A stretch of DNA of 64,000 nt from NCBI GenBank assembly GCA_005798445.1, contig SYJG01000403.1, positions 40,079-104,078 of the forward strand, written 5' to 3'. Source of the DNA: Planctomyces sp. Lineage in GTDB: Bacteria > Planctomycetota > Planctomycetia > Planctomycetales > Planctomycetaceae. The notes beneath the pieces are model-generated. The model was not told the DNA's origin. It worked only from the letters and a program-made list of their open reading frames with translations, and searched no databases. Made by a program: the position numbers and the translations under genes. Shown here piece by piece: positions 30,155-41,256 of the stretch. Within the stretch, counting starts at the first letter, position 1; every line of letters begins with the position of its first letter.

Positions 30155-31054
30155 ATGATGACTTGGCGATGTGCACTGGAATTGGACGCGAGACGAAATG
30201 CCGTTGGCGGGAGCGCCGCCAATTTGTCGGACGCGATCCGACATGCGGCCGACCTGCGAATCTACACAGAGTTTCTCCACAACGAGCACATCGACGTGGA
30301 CTCACCCAGCAACGAGCGGATCCGCGAGGTCGCCGAGTTTGGTGTCACGTACTGCATCGATCACAGATGGACTGCAGGGATCATGAGTCTGCGGCAGCCG
30401 ATCGAATTGCCGGTTGGGTTTGGCCCCCGATCGTCGATGTCATTCTTCTTATACAACCAGGATGGCACGCAGGCGATCGCGCGACCGTACCTCGACGGTG
30501 GTCCGTTCGAGGCGACATTGGGTTTAGCGCCGTCCCAGCAGCCAGCAAAGATGCCGAAGTACCATGTACTCGAAAGCTGGGATGTGGGGACGAACGCCCC
30601 CAGCCAGAATTTTGTTTATGACTTCGATCGGTTTCGCTACTGCGTCAACGACTCATGGCGCGAGGTGCTGCATCACTCACCCAGCGGCGAAGTGATTTCC
30701 GGATCGGTTGACGAACTCGTCGAGGAGTTCTCATCAGGCTGCACGATCAAGCTCGGCATCAGCGGACTTTGCGCGGATCTTTGTCCTGATCTGGGAAGTG
30801 CTCCGGACCACGAGGTCTTTGTGCAAGGAGGTTCCGCGTATTACTACTCCGAGCAGAAGCTCTTCATCATCGGCTCGCATCCGCTCGTGCGAGTCCAGCC
30901 GAGCGTGCCGATGCGATACTCCAGCCGCAATTGGGACTTTGGCTGGCTGATGCTGCGCAGCGATGGGCGAGTCGTCTATCGCCGCTGCGATCCGTATTCG
31001 CTGAAGTTCTCGGATCACGTTGCGCAGCGTGCGATTCGCTGGTTCGTTCGGTGA
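30155..31054 (+). CDS. Hypothetical protein (299 aa)
   Basis: Long ORF MMTWRCALELDARRNAVGGSAANLSDAIRHAADLRIYTEF...; no family named. Confidence 0.7.
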   Translation: MMTWRCALELDARRNAVGGSAANLSDAIRHAADLRIYTEFLHNEHIDVDSPSNERIREVAEFGVTYCIDHRWTAGIMSLRQPIELPVGFGPRSSMSFFLYNQDGTQAIARPYLDGGPFEATLGLAPSQQPAKMPKYHVLESWDVGTNAPSQNFVYDFDRFRYCVNDSWREVLHHSPSGEVISGSVDELVEEFSSGCTIKLGISGLCADLCPDLGSAPDHEVFVQGGSAYYYSEQKLFIIGSHPLVRVQPSVPMRYSSRNWDFGWLMLRSDGRVVYRRCDPYSLKFSDHVAQRAIRWFVR

Positions 31055-31097
31055 TCGCGATCAACGCAAGCTGCCATCAACCGTCGACTCGTTAGGC

Positions 31098-32339
31098 TCA
31101 TTTCACGAGTTGATTCGGTTTCGACCACTGGACTCGCCCCAGCCAGGTCGTGCCGTCGGCTCCTTTGGCGTGTGGTTTGCCGGTCAGAATGTACTCGGCA
31201 TCCGTGACCCACGACTCGTCGGGCGTGATGGCTGTCGCACCAAAGTTTCCCAGCATCACACCTCGCTCTGGCAACAGGGCACGCTCGGTTTTGCGGAGCA
31301 CTTGGAGTTTCTTGGGATCGACCTGAGCCACGAAAATCGGTGCGCGGTTCCGCGCGATGTGGTCGTTGTTCGCTCCGCGCCGCGTGTAGGTCAGGAACAA
31401 TCCGTCGCTGTGGGCCAGCCAGTGGGCCTGAGTGTTGTAGCTGCCGAGATCCTGACCGTCGTCGAACGTCCATTTCTTGACCGGTTGAAAATGCAGACCG
31501 TCCGAACTGGTGGTGATGTATGCCGCCGCATCGTTGCGCAGCGTGAGGAAATACGTTCCTTGGACGTGCGCCAACGACGGTTCGACGAACCCACGACCTC
31601 CAGCAGTTGCCAATTCGTCGCAGTGCTTCAAGTACTTGAGTTCCTGTCCGTCGAAGGAGCAGTGCAGCACGGTCGTGACGTAGTCATCGCCGGTTGGTCC
31701 TCGGAAGTAGGTCGGAATCAACAGCGTGCCGTCTGCGTTGACCAACCACTGCACGCACCCCGGAGAGACAAGGAAGAATTTTGCGTCGGTTTGTGGCATA
31801 GCCAACATTTTCCAAGGAGTCCACTTCTGGGACTTCGGGTCGTACGTGGCATAGGCGCATTCGTGAGATCGTGGCTTGTCGAGAAGTTGATCCCCTTTCT
31901 GGCTGTAGCGAAGTTTGATTCCGATCGCGAGCAGCTTACCGCTCGGTGAGTGCCACCCTGGAGTCACATCGCAGACGGCGATCGTTTCATTGTTCTCGCC
32001 GGGTCGCCAAGCCAACTCGGGGATTTCTGTCGGTCGAGTCCACGTCTTCCCCAGGTCGTCTGTTCGCAGGAAGAAAAGTCCTGAGTAATGATCCGAAGCC
32101 GCAAGATGTTTCTGAATGGTCATCACGACCGCTGGCCGGCCATCCTTTCCGTAGCCGGGCAACGGAGCGACTCGCGGATGAAACCAGCAGAACGCCGGAG
32201 TCAGCTCGTTGAAGACCGCCTCCGCTTTCACCTCATAAGGCAGCAGTGCGGGTTCATTGGCTCGGGCTGTGGACACGGCGATCAAAAACATGACGACGCA
32301 GGTGTGCCACAACCGCGTCGATCGAAATTCCCGACTCAT
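31098..32339 (-). CDS. Secreted sialidase/BNR-type beta-propeller protein
   Basis: MSREFRSTRLWHTCVVMFLIAVSTARANEP... SDHYSGLFFLRTDDLGKTWTRPTEIPELAW, ITTSSDGLHFQP. Confidence 0.75.
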   Translation of the reverse strand: MSREFRSTRLWHTCVVMFLIAVSTARANEPALLPYEVKAEAVFNELTPAFCWFHPRVAPLPGYGKDGRPAVVMTIQKHLAASDHYSGLFFLRTDDLGKTWTRPTEIPELAWRPGENNETIAVCDVTPGWHSPSGKLLAIGIKLRYSQKGDQLLDKPRSHECAYATYDPKSQKWTPWKMLAMPQTDAKFFLVSPGCVQWLVNADGTLLIPTYFRGPTGDDYVTTVLHCSFDGQELKYLKHCDELATAGGRGFVEPSLAHVQGTYFLTLRNDAAAYITTSSDGLHFQPVKKWTFDDGQDLGSYNTQAHWLAHSDGLFLTYTRRGANNDHIARNRAPIFVAQVDPKKLQVLRKTERALLPERGVMLGNFGATAITPDESWVTDAEYILTGKPHAKGADGTTWLGRVQWSKPNQLVK

Positions 32340-32762
32340 CAAAACTCCTTCTGATGGCAGTCCGGTTTTTGAATGGATCTTCGTCATTTCGATTCCTCTT
32401 GACGGGCCCCTTGGTCGCGGGCAGCAGCATAGCCAGAAAATGCTTCTCGATGCATTTGAGCATCTTTCGATTCACCATGCCGCAGTCGCTTTCTAGCCGT
32501 ACCGAAAACTCGCCGAATGCGGTCGAATCCGATTCATAGATCTGCTCGATAGACCTTTGCGTGAGATTCTGGACTCTTCGGCGACGAAACGGAAGACTTC
32601 GTCCGGCTGCGTAAACTGCCTTCGAGCACAAGAAAGATTATGGCTTGACACTTAAGACACAATGTCTAAATTGGCTCCTCGCTCGAACTGCTGGCGACGT
32701 TCGTTTGACGAGTTTTTTAGAGTTGGGCCCATAGATCCGATGCTCAGCGGAGGCACCAAGCG

Positions 32763-34385
32763 ATGTTTCTCAAAGCCCGTGGTTGGATGCTGATGCTGGC
32801 ACTCGTGCTCATTGTCGCAAGCAGCGTGACTGCCGAGGAACCTGCAGCTGCTAGGCCCGATGATTCGCGTTTGACGACGGAGAATCTCGCACTCTGGATT
32901 GATGAGCGGTTCGCGGCCGCTTGGTTGGAATCGAAGATCGAGCCGACGGAGGTCATCGACGATGCGACGTTCTTGAAGCGAGTTTCGCTCGATCTGGCTG
33001 GTTCGATTCCGAGCGTGTCGCAGGCTCGCGACTTCTTGGGGTATGAAGGAGAGCATCGCCGCGGCACGCTCGTCGATCGCATGTTGAATGATCCGAAGCG
33101 GCCGGAGAAGTATGCCGAGCGGACGGCCGCTCATTTGGCGACCGTGTGGCGGCGGATGATGGTGCCGGGGAATTCTCAGGAAGCTCGGATGGCCGTCGGG
33201 TTGGAGCCGTGGTTGAAGGAGCAATTCAACGCCAACGTGCCGTATGACGAACTCACTCGCAAGCTGGTGACGGCGACGAATGATGGCCAGGCGATGATGC
33301 CGGTGAATCCGAGGCTCGGCGTTCAAGCGGTTGGGCCGGCGTTATTCTATCAGGCGATCGGCGGCAAGCCGGAGACGGCGGCCAGTTCGGTGTCGCGCGT
33401 GTTCCTCGGCGTCCGCATTGGGTGCGCGGAGTGTCACAATCACCCGTTTGCCGATTGGAAACAACAAGACTTCTGGGGCATGGCCGCGTTCTTTTCCGGA
33501 GTCCGCGAAGGCGCGGTCAACGATACGCTGACGGCCTCGATTCGTCCGGCGAACAGCACGGTCGAATACTCTGCGGCGTTTCTCGGTGGTGAGCAGGCGA
33601 AGATTCGCAAAGGCAAAACAGCGCGTGAGACGCTCGCCGATTGGATGGTCGCGCCGGACAACTCGTTGTTTGCGGCGACGGCAGTGAATCGCGTTTGGCA
33701 GCACTTGCTCGGACGCGGGATGACCGAATCGGTAGACGATCTCGACAAGGCGTCTCCCGCCGAGCGAAAGATTTTGGATGACCTCGCGAAGCTGTTCGTC
33801 GAGGCGAAGTTCGATCTACGTTGGCTGATCGCCGGCATCTGCAAGAGTCAGCTTTATCAGCGCGAGTGCATTGTGCTCGACGACCCTGCCGCGCTCGGCG
33901 CGGGTCTCCTGACCCCGCCTCCCGGTTTGCGGCCGATCAAGACGCTCTCGCCGGAGCAGGTTTTCAATTCGCTGGAGCAAGCATTATTGCTGCCGGTGGC
34001 GCGAGCCGACGGAAGTGCTCGGTTCAACGGCTTGCGTGACCAACTCATATCGCGGATGAACGAAGCGGCCTCGAGCAACCCCGATGAATTCCGAGCAGGC
34101 ATCCCGCAAGCGTTGCTGCTGATGAACGGCCGATTGACGACCGAAGCCACGGACCTCGATCAAAGCCGCACGTTGCGCGGAGTGCTCGACGCACCGTTCC
34201 TCGACAACGAGGCTAAGCTGACGACATTGTATTTGGCGACGTTCAGCCGCCCGCCGCGAGCCGAGGAAAAGAAGTTTCTTTTGGAACACATCCGCAAACA
34301 GGCCGACGGCGATAAACAAAAACAAGCCTATGCCGAGATCTTCTGGGGGCTGCTGAATAGCCCGGAGTTTGTTTTGGAAAAGTAA
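32763..34385 (+). CDS. DUF1549/DUF1553 domain protein (planctomycete secreted protein)
   Basis: FLKRVSLDLAGSIPSVSQARDFL...FLGVRIGCAECHNHPFADWKQQDFWGMAAFF...NRVWQHLLGRGMTESVDD...ATFSRPPRAEEKKFLL. Confidence 0.9.
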   Translation: MFLKARGWMLMLALVLIVASSVTAEEPAAARPDDSRLTTENLALWIDERFAAAWLESKIEPTEVIDDATFLKRVSLDLAGSIPSVSQARDFLGYEGEHRRGTLVDRMLNDPKRPEKYAERTAAHLATVWRRMMVPGNSQEARMAVGLEPWLKEQFNANVPYDELTRKLVTATNDGQAMMPVNPRLGVQAVGPALFYQAIGGKPETAASSVSRVFLGVRIGCAECHNHPFADWKQQDFWGMAAFFSGVREGAVNDTLTASIRPANSTVEYSAAFLGGEQAKIRKGKTARETLADWMVAPDNSLFAATAVNRVWQHLLGRGMTESVDDLDKASPAERKILDDLAKLFVEAKFDLRWLIAGICKSQLYQRECIVLDDPAALGAGLLTPPPGLRPIKTLSPEQVFNSLEQALLLPVARADGSARFNGLRDQLISRMNEAASSNPDEFRAGIPQALLLMNGRLTTEATDLDQSRTLRGVLDAPFLDNEAKLTTLYLATFSRPPRAEEKKFLLEHIRKQADGDKQKQAYAEIFWGLLNSPEFVLEK

Positions 34386-34394
34386 ACGCCAAAC

Positions 34395-34465
34395 CTCTGC
34401 GCTCTTCGCTTCTCTGCGGTGAATCAAGTCTTTTCTTTCACCGCTGAGAAGCGAAGAGCGCAGAG
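34395..34465. repeat. Hairpin element H1 (CTCTGCGCTCTTCGCTTCTCTGCGGT ... ACCGCAGAGAAGCGAAGAGCGCAGAG)
   Basis: Inverted arms; 35 bp upstream of the DUF1501 start. Confidence 0.9.
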
Positions 34466-34499
34466 AAGCTGAACGAGTCATCCAAATCGGGAGCAAACC

Positions 34500-35810
34500 A
34501 TGTTCGATTATTCGCGTCGTGACTTCATGAAGTTCTCGCTCGCCAGTGCGTTCGGCGTGTCGTACTCCGGCTGGTTGCCGCGATTGGCTCTGGCGGCTGA
34601 AGCGAGTAAGGAGGCGGGGGCCAAGCACAAGGCCGTGGTCCTGCTCTGGATGACTGGTGGTCCAACTCAAACGGACACGTTCGATTTGAAAATGGGGCAT
34701 CCCAATGGCGGACCGTCCAGAGCAATCGGGACGGCAGTCTCTGGTATTCAAATCAGCGAGCATCTGCCAAGCGTCGCCAAGCAGATGAAAGACATCGCGA
34801 TCATTCGCAGTCTCTCAACGGCGGAGGGGGATCATGATCGCGGAACTCGGCTGATGCTGACCGGACATCGGCCGGGGCAGGAGGGGATCAACTATCCGAG
34901 TCTCGGTTCGATCTTCGCCAAAGAACTCGGCGACGAGTCGAACGACTTGCCGCCGTATGTCAGCATTTCGCCGTTTCGATTCGGCGATGCCGGCGGGCCG
35001 GGATTTTTGGGACCGAACTACGCTCCGCTGGTCGTGTCGGGAGACAGTCGCGACCCGGAGGCTCGCGCGAACTTGTCGATCGAAAACCTCAAGGGGCCGG
35101 TTGGGGTCTCGGCGGAGTCGATGGAGAAGCGGTTTGAGATTTCCAAGTTCTTGCAGGACGACTTCACGAAGCGAGCGAAGGGGCCCTCCACGAAGGCTCA
35201 CAAAGCGAACTTCGACCGCGCGATGCGGATGATCGCCACGAACGCCAAGGGCGCGTTCAAGCTCGACGAGGAACCGGCGGCGCTGCGCGACAAGTACGGT
35301 CGCAGTCAGTTCGGGCAAGGTTGCTTGCTGGCGAGGCGATTGGTCGAGCGAGGTGCCGCGTTCGTGGAGGTCACGCTTCAGGGTTGGGACACGCACGGCA
35401 ACAACTTCTCCGCGGTGAAGGGGCTGTGCGAGACGCTCGACCCGGCATGGTCCACGCTGATGACCGATCTGCGCGAACGGGGGCTGCTCGAATCGACGCT
35501 CATCGTCTGGATGGGTGAGTTCGGCCGGACTCCGAAGATCAACAACAACGCCGGCCGCGACCATTTTCCATTGGCCTGGTCCACGGTGCTTGGTGGCGGC
35601 GGAGTCAAAGGGGGCCAAGTCGTCGGCAGTACCAACGACGGGGGAACCGAAGTCAAAGACCGCAAGGTCTCGATCGCCGACTTGTACGCGACGATGTGCG
35701 CCAGCATCGGCGTCAACCCGGAAAACGAAAACATCTCTCCCGAAGGCCGCCCGATCCCGCTGGCCGATCGCAGCGGGAAGATCAGTGAGGAGATTGCGGC
35801 GGTGCCGTAG
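34500..35810 (+). CDS. DUF1501 domain protein with Tat-like signal
   Basis: RRDFMKFSLASAFGVSYSGWLPRLALAAE...VVLLWMTGGPTQTDTFDLK...MGEFGRTPKINNNAGRDHFPLAWSTVLGGGG. Confidence 0.92.
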   Translation: MFDYSRRDFMKFSLASAFGVSYSGWLPRLALAAEASKEAGAKHKAVVLLWMTGGPTQTDTFDLKMGHPNGGPSRAIGTAVSGIQISEHLPSVAKQMKDIAIIRSLSTAEGDHDRGTRLMLTGHRPGQEGINYPSLGSIFAKELGDESNDLPPYVSISPFRFGDAGGPGFLGPNYAPLVVSGDSRDPEARANLSIENLKGPVGVSAESMEKRFEISKFLQDDFTKRAKGPSTKAHKANFDRAMRMIATNAKGAFKLDEEPAALRDKYGRSQFGQGCLLARRLVERGAAFVEVTLQGWDTHGNNFSAVKGLCETLDPAWSTLMTDLRERGLLESTLIVWMGEFGRTPKINNNAGRDHFPLAWSTVLGGGGVKGGQVVGSTNDGGTEVKDRKVSIADLYATMCASIGVNPENENISPEGRPIPLADRSGKISEEIAAVP

Positions 35811-35839
35811 AATAAGAAAGCGTGAAAGAAAACGGGTTG

Positions 35840-36180
35840 GGGCCGGCCTCCTGCCCGCGCCACAACGATTCGACCGCAGGTCTCCCCGTTCGTGAGACCT
35901 TCGGTCAGCGACCGTGGCTCGGTCAGGAGACCGGCCACAACGTCTCCGCCGACCTTGTGTCGGTGGAACGAAGATTGGGAACTAAAACGAGAACACCAAC
36001 GTAGACAGGCCCCCGCCGAGCTTGCCTCGGTGGAGCCAGTGATAGGCCCGGCTAGTTGCCAATCACCGCTCCACCGTGGCAAGCTCTGTGGGGGCGAAGA
36101 ACAAACGAAATAGCAACGTGCTAGTGGCCAATCAGCGCTTCCACCGACGCGAGGTCGGCGGGGAGCGGGACACTCAATTC
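35840..36180. repeat. Cluster of degraded palindromic elements downstream of the DUF1501 gene
   Basis: Inverted pairs such as gcccccgccgagcttgcctcggtggagc / gctccaccgtggcaagctctgtgggggc. Confidence 0.55.
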
Positions 36181-36191
36181 CGGGCGACCGA

Positions 36192-37995
36192 ATGAATCGT
36201 GCGGCGAACAACCTGATGCGGGTGATGTGCGAACGAGCGAGCCGAGTCGTCGTCGCCACGTTCGTCAGAACGTGGGGCGGGCGGAGTTTTGCCCACGTTC
36301 TGGCGAACGTGGCTACGGCTGTCGCTCTGACTTCTTCGCCTCTTGCTGCCGCCGAACCCGCGCCCTCCGCCGAAGTTCGCGACGTGATCTTGATGCTCGA
36401 AAAGGGGCCGTTGCATTTGCGGGTGCATGTCGCGGTGGGGGGGGCTGTCTCCGCAGGATGCTCGGCGGGCGAGTTTGGATCGGCTGTTGAAGACGCTTGA
36501 TGCGGACGGCGATGGCAAGCTGTCGCAAAAGGAGGCGGAACGGTCGCCGTTGTTTCGTGAGAAGCAACGTCCGAAAGCGGATGCGTTCCTCAAAGAGATC
36601 GGAGCTTCTGCAACACTCTCGCGACGTAACATGGAGCAGCAGTTCGAGCGATTCGGTGGCGAGACGGTCGTCTATCGGCAGAACGCGAGCACTTCGGAAA
36701 ACGACAACACTGTCTTCAAGATGCTGGACGCGAACAAGGACGGCATCGTCGATGCGACCGAAATGCAGGACTCGGTCGATCTGCTGCTCGCGAAGGATTC
36801 GGACGACGACGAATGCGTGACGCTCGACGAACTCGCGCCGCCGCGGCAGGTCGGTCCCGAGAATCAAGTGGCGATGCCGGACGACGCGACACGTCCGCCC
36901 ACATCGACCGTGGCCGAACTGCTCCGCGACACGAATCAAACGTTGCTGCCGCAGCAGCTCTTGTTGAAATACGACAAAGACCGCAATCGCAAGCTCTCGA
37001 CCGAGGAACTCGGCTGGCCTCAAGAGCGACTGAAGACCTGCGACACTGACGGCGACGGGCAGCTCAATCTGAAGGAGCTTGGCAGCTTGCAGAAGTCGCC
37101 GGTCGATATTGAGTTGGCCGTGGACGTCGTTCGCAAAGAGGGCCAGCCAATGCTGCGGACGCTCGCCTCGCTGGGGGATCGCACCGATGGCGATCGGTAT
37201 CCCGACGTGGCCACGATCAGTCTGCCAACGGCCATCGTGACGTTCTCGTCGCGCGAGGTCGATCCGTTCGAGGCATCAATGACGCTTGCTCTGCGAACGT
37301 TCAACGAACTCGATGCGGACAACAACGGCTACCTCGACAAGGACGAAACGATGTCTCGCGAGCGATTCGGCCGCGGGCTGTTCGATCAGATCGACGCGGA
37401 CGGCGACGCCAAGATCTTCGGCGAGGAAATGAAGGAATTCATCCGCGCTCGGGGCGAGCCGGTCGCGACGACCTGCCAGATCACCGTCTTCGACGACGGA
37501 GCGGGATTCTTCCCGGCGCTCGACTCGAACAGCGACCGCCGCATCTCGATGCGCGAGATGCACTACGCCGACAAGACGCTGGCCAAAATGCAGCGCGACG
37601 ACAAACCGGGCCTGGGCGAATTCGAACCCGCTCGGCGCTACCGCATCGAGTTCGTGCGCGGCGTCTTCAACCCGTTCGGAAACCCCGACCGCCCGGCGAA
37701 TCCACGAATGCCGCAAGCGGTGGTCGAGGTCATCAAGCCGCGAGGCGTCGGCCCGATCTGGTTTCAACGCTGGGACCGCAACAACGACGGCGACATCACC
37801 TGGCGCGAATTCCTCGGCCCCCGCGACGCCTTTGAGCAACTCGACGCCGACCGCGATGAGCTGATTGATCCGAAAGAAGCGGAAGCCGCCGTGACGGCGA
37901 AATCCGAAACTCGAAATCCGAAATCCGAATCAAGCACGAATGGCCAAAGCCCGAATACCGCGCGAGGCAAGACCGAAGACAGTTTGGAACACTAA
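36192..37995 (+). pseudogene. Secreted EF-hand (calcium-binding repeat) protein, reading frame broken at a G8 tract
   Basis: Signal peptide and N-terminus in frame 36192-36500 (...LHLRVHVAVGG); rest in frame 36427-37995 (LSPQDARRASLDRLLKTLDADGDGKLS...). Removing one G from 36437-36444 fuses them. Multiple DxDxDG loops. Confidence 0.8.
36255..36313. repeat. Palindromic element inside the signal-peptide coding region of the EF-hand gene
   Basis: gccacgttcgtcagaacgtggggc / gcccacgttctggcgaacgtggc. Confidence 0.8.
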
Positions 37996-38111
37996 TTGGC
38001 GCTCATCTTCGCTAATGGAGCAGCAAACTTCTGACCGGATTAGTGGTAATTAGCGGAGATTAGTGTTCCTAAATTTGTTCCTCATCCTCTTCAACTTAAT
38101 GGACTTCAACG

Positions 38112-39140
<1,029 letters not shown>

Positions 39141-39165
39141 ATCATGAGGGCAAGCTGGCAGCCAC

Positions 39166-39232
39166 CTCCGCGCTCTTCGCTTCTCTGCGGGGAAAGGACG
39201 GCGTTCACCGCAGAGAAGCGAAGAGCGCGGAG
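39166..39232. repeat. Hairpin element H2 (same family as H1)
   Basis: ctccgcgctcttcgcttctctgcggggaa ... ttcaccgcagagaagcgaagagcgcggag. Confidence 0.9.
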
Positions 39233-39344
39233 AGAAACCGCGAACAACACCGAGTCTTCAACGATCCTGATCCCAAATTCGGATTTCAAAAAGGCCAACG
39301 ACTGACCGCCATTAGTTTTTGGCTGGAGACACAAGAGGCAATTG

Positions 39345-40151
39345 ATGTTTCGTGTTGGAAGATTCCTTCTGCTTTGCTTGATCGGTTCGCCGTTGCTTGC
39401 GGACGAGCCAGAGACTGCCGCTCGTCAGCAACGGCTGGCGGCGATGCGGCAGCGCGCCGAGGCGTTGCACCTGAAGATCGGGGAGAAACCGGATCTGCGG
39501 CGAGTCGGAAAGGAGCCGTTGTTTCGTTACAGCGATCCGACTTCGACGACGACGGATGGGACACTGTGGATGTGGACTCAAGGTGAGCGGCCGATTGCGG
39601 CGGCGTGTCTGTTCAACGATTCGCGAGAAGGCTTTCAGTGGAACTACGAACTTGTCTCGCTGAGTGATTCCGCACTGTTTGTCGATGGTCGTCCGGGCTG
39701 GAACTGGCGGCCGGTGGCGAATCAGCGCAAGTGGATTGTCGTGACCGAGCCGGAGCCGGCAGACACCGAAACGAAACGGCTGGTTCAAATGAAAACCCAG
39801 CTGTCACCGTTTCGCGCGGCCGGAGCCTATCACGTCGGCGAACGTTCGCAGATGCGATTGTTGCCTCGGCCCGTGCATCGGTACCGCTGTCCGGAAGAAA
39901 ACATCGAAGATGGCGCGATGTTTCTGTTTGCCGTTGGAACAAACCCGGAAGTGCTCGTCCAAGTCGAAGTGATCTCTGGGGCGGACCGTTCCTGGCGAAT
40001 CGGCTTCGCGCGCATGACGGCCGGAGACGTCAAAGTGACTCGCGATGAACAGACCGTCTGGGAGGTCGAGGGAGTCCGTGCTTGGGATCAGCGACACAAC
40101 TATTACTCGTACTACGGTGTCGATCGCGGCGACGTTGCTCCGGACAAGTAA
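39345..40151 (+). CDS. Paralogue family member P1 (secreted, unnamed family)
   Basis: Signal peptide; EPLFRYSDP...DGTLWMWTQGERPIAA...RLVQMKTQLSPF...MRLLPRPVHRYRCPEENIEDGAMFLFAVGTNPEVLVQVEV. Confidence 0.85.
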   Translation: MFRVGRFLLLCLIGSPLLADEPETAARQQRLAAMRQRAEALHLKIGEKPDLRRVGKEPLFRYSDPTSTTTDGTLWMWTQGERPIAAACLFNDSREGFQWNYELVSLSDSALFVDGRPGWNWRPVANQRKWIVVTEPEPADTETKRLVQMKTQLSPFRAAGAYHVGERSQMRLLPRPVHRYRCPEENIEDGAMFLFAVGTNPEVLVQVEVISGADRSWRIGFARMTAGDVKVTRDEQTVWEVEGVRAWDQRHNYYSYYGVDRGDVAPDK

Positions 40152-40202
40152 CAAAGACACACAGTTTGAGATTGCCGCACAGAACAAGAATGAGATTGCA
40201 CT

Positions 40203-41090
40203 GTGAATTCCAAGACTCTCGTTGATCCTGCTTTCTTCAGCCGCCTCGACAATCTCGAGCTGCGGGCGCGCGGGATCGTCGAAGGGTTTTTGCACGGTTT
40301 GCATCGCAGTCCGTTTGTCGGGTTCAGCGTCGAGTTCGCTTCGCATCGCGAATACGCGCAGGGGGACGATCTGCGGCATGTGAATTGGAAGCTGTATGCT
40401 CGGACGAAGCGGCTGTATGTGAAGGAGTTCGATGCCGAGACCAACATGAATTTGCATCTGTTGGTCGATATCAGCGGCTCGATGGAGTGCGCGAACACGG
40501 GACGCAGCAAGTTGTCGTACGGCACGACGCTGGCGGCCGCGCTGGCTCATCTGGCGCTCAAGCAGCATGACGCGGTGGGGCTGACGCTGTTCGCGGATGA
40601 GGTCGTCGCGCATCTCGATCCGCGAGCCAAGCCGCATCAGTTGGACGAAATCCTGGCGGCGATCGCGAACACGAAGGCTCGGCCGAAGTCGGATGCTTCG
40701 CGAGCACTGCATCAGGCGGCCGAGCTGTGCCGGCATCGCGGGATGGTGGTACTCATCAGCGACTTCTTTGATGACCTGCCGGCGATCACGCGCGGGCTGG
40801 ACCAGTTGCGGTATCGGCAGCACGAAGTGCTCGCGTTTCAAGTTTGGGACCCTTGGGAGCGTCACTTGCCGTTGGATGGCAACATCTGCTTCAGCGACAT
40901 GGAATCGCGAGAAGAAATCACGACGCATGCCGAAGGGGTTCGCGAAAAGTACCTGCTGGCGATTGATGAGTGGCGAGCGGACCTTGCTCGCGAATGTTTG
41001 AACCGCGGAGTCGATCGGGTCGAGATGACGACCGACGATCCACTCGACAAGGCGTTGCTGGATTACTTGGTGCATCGGACAAAGGTTTGA
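40203..41090 (+). CDS. DUF58 domain protein
   Basis: GTG start; GFSVEFASHREYAQGDDLRHVNWKLYARTKRLYVKEFDAETNMNLHLLVDISGSM. Confidence 0.92.
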   Translation: MNSKTLVDPAFFSRLDNLELRARGIVEGFLHGLHRSPFVGFSVEFASHREYAQGDDLRHVNWKLYARTKRLYVKEFDAETNMNLHLLVDISGSMECANTGRSKLSYGTTLAAALAHLALKQHDAVGLTLFADEVVAHLDPRAKPHQLDEILAAIANTKARPKSDASRALHQAAELCRHRGMVVLISDFFDDLPAITRGLDQLRYRQHEVLAFQVWDPWERHLPLDGNICFSDMESREEITTHAEGVREKYLLAIDEWRADLARECLNRGVDRVEMTTDDPLDKALLDYLVHRTKV

Positions 41091-41130
41091 AATCACAAGA
41101 GCCAAATCACAAGAACCAATAAAGACAAAT

Positions 41131-41201
41131 CTCTGCGCTCTTCGCTTCTCTGCGGTGAAAGAAAACATTTGCTTCACCGCAGAGAAGCGAAGAGTGCAGA
41201 G
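41131..41201. repeat. Hairpin element H3
   Basis: ctctgcgctcttcgcttctctgcggtgaaa ... ttcaccgcagagaagcgaagagtgcagag. Confidence 0.9.
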
Positions 41202-41256
41202 AGGATGAAGTCTCGATCAGTGAAAAGATCAATCTGACATCCAATCGAATCACAAC

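Noticed and set aside
32763-35810. DUF1549/DUF1553 followed by DUF1501 as a novel system
   Set aside because: A common, already described planctomycete gene pair; ordinary here apart from the hairpin between them.
39804-41177. Minus-strand 457-aa ORF
   Set aside because: Antisense to P1 and DUF58, both of which have recognisable domains or paralogues.
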